DNA of 5,807 nucleotides from an uncultured archaeon. GTDB taxonomy: Archaea; Halobacteriota; Methanosarcinia; Methanosarcinales; Methanoperedenaceae. Each line of letters starts with the position of its first letter. The stretch's first letter is position 1. The position numbers were made by a program, and so were the translations under genes. A model generated the notes under the pieces. It ran no database searches, was not told the origin of the DNA, and saw nothing but the letters and a program-made list of their open reading frames with translations. Location of the stretch: NCBI GenBank assembly GCA_902386085.1, contig CABMIA010000191.1, forward strand, positions 1 through 5,807, in the 5' to 3' direction. This document shows, piece after piece, positions 5,763 to 5,807 of this stretch.

Positions 5763-5807
5763 ATGCAAATCCCGGTACGAGAATATCTGGACAGATTGAG
5801 TGATTAC
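5763..5807 (+). CDS. start of an unrecognised gene, 3' partial
   Basis: Only the first 15 codons are in the window (M-Q-I-P-V-R-E-Y-L-D-R-L-S-D-Y), open to the right edge. The stretch is charged and amphipathic with no hydrophobic run, so it does not start like a secreted or membrane protein. Support for a real gene comes from the TATA box at the right leaderless distance, the open frame and the even, protein-like residue mix. It is divergent from the MoxR operon and may share its control region. No function can be given from 15 residues. Confidence 0.5.
   Translation, partial: MQIPVREYLDRLSDY

Overview
The window looks archaeal, most likely a methanogen-type euryarchaeon (inference; a Methanosarcinales-like genome is my best guess). 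Reasons: a TATA-like box lies 26-27 bases before an ATG that lacks a Shine-Dalgarno, as in leaderless archaeal transcripts. Several other genes have GGTG-type ribosome binding sites. The last gene of the main operon encodes an extracytoplasmic region densely packed with N-glycosylation sequons. No rRNA, tRNA, CRISPR array or transposase gene was seen.

Layout. (1) 2-901, plus strand: an AT-rich gene, cut by the left edge, with a C-terminal PD-(D/E)XK nuclease signature. (2) 902-1214: a gap between convergent genes with no credible protein gene but several good inverted repeats. (3) 1215-5572, minus strand: a tight four-gene operon transcribed right to left, moxR-type AAA+ ATPase, DUF58 protein, membrane-anchored VWA protein (BatA-like), and a BatD-like secreted/membrane protein. 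Spacings are +9 (or +18), a 4-base ATGA overlap, and +6 with the ribosome binding site lying over the previous stop. (4) 5573-5762: a divergent promoter region. (5) 5763-5807, plus strand: the first 15 codons of a gene that leaves the window.

How the operon probably works: MoxR ATPases commonly act as chaperone-like motors on VWA-domain partners. Here the cytoplasmic ATPase is paired with a soluble DUF58 protein with a MIDAS-like site, a membrane VWA protein with an intact MIDAS, and a BatD-like protein exposing a long ectodomain outside and a helical domain inside. This is a reduced Bat-type layout (no second VWA protein and no separate TPR protein in view), and its substrate is unknown. The most distinctive feature is in the BatD-like protein: a duplicated module of about 75 residues that carries all 11 N-X-S/T sequons of the mature protein.

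The left gene differs in composition from the operon (for example 12 G/C in 421-480 against 33 G/C in 5041-5100), which fits an accessory, possibly transferred gene, but the window is too short to define an island.
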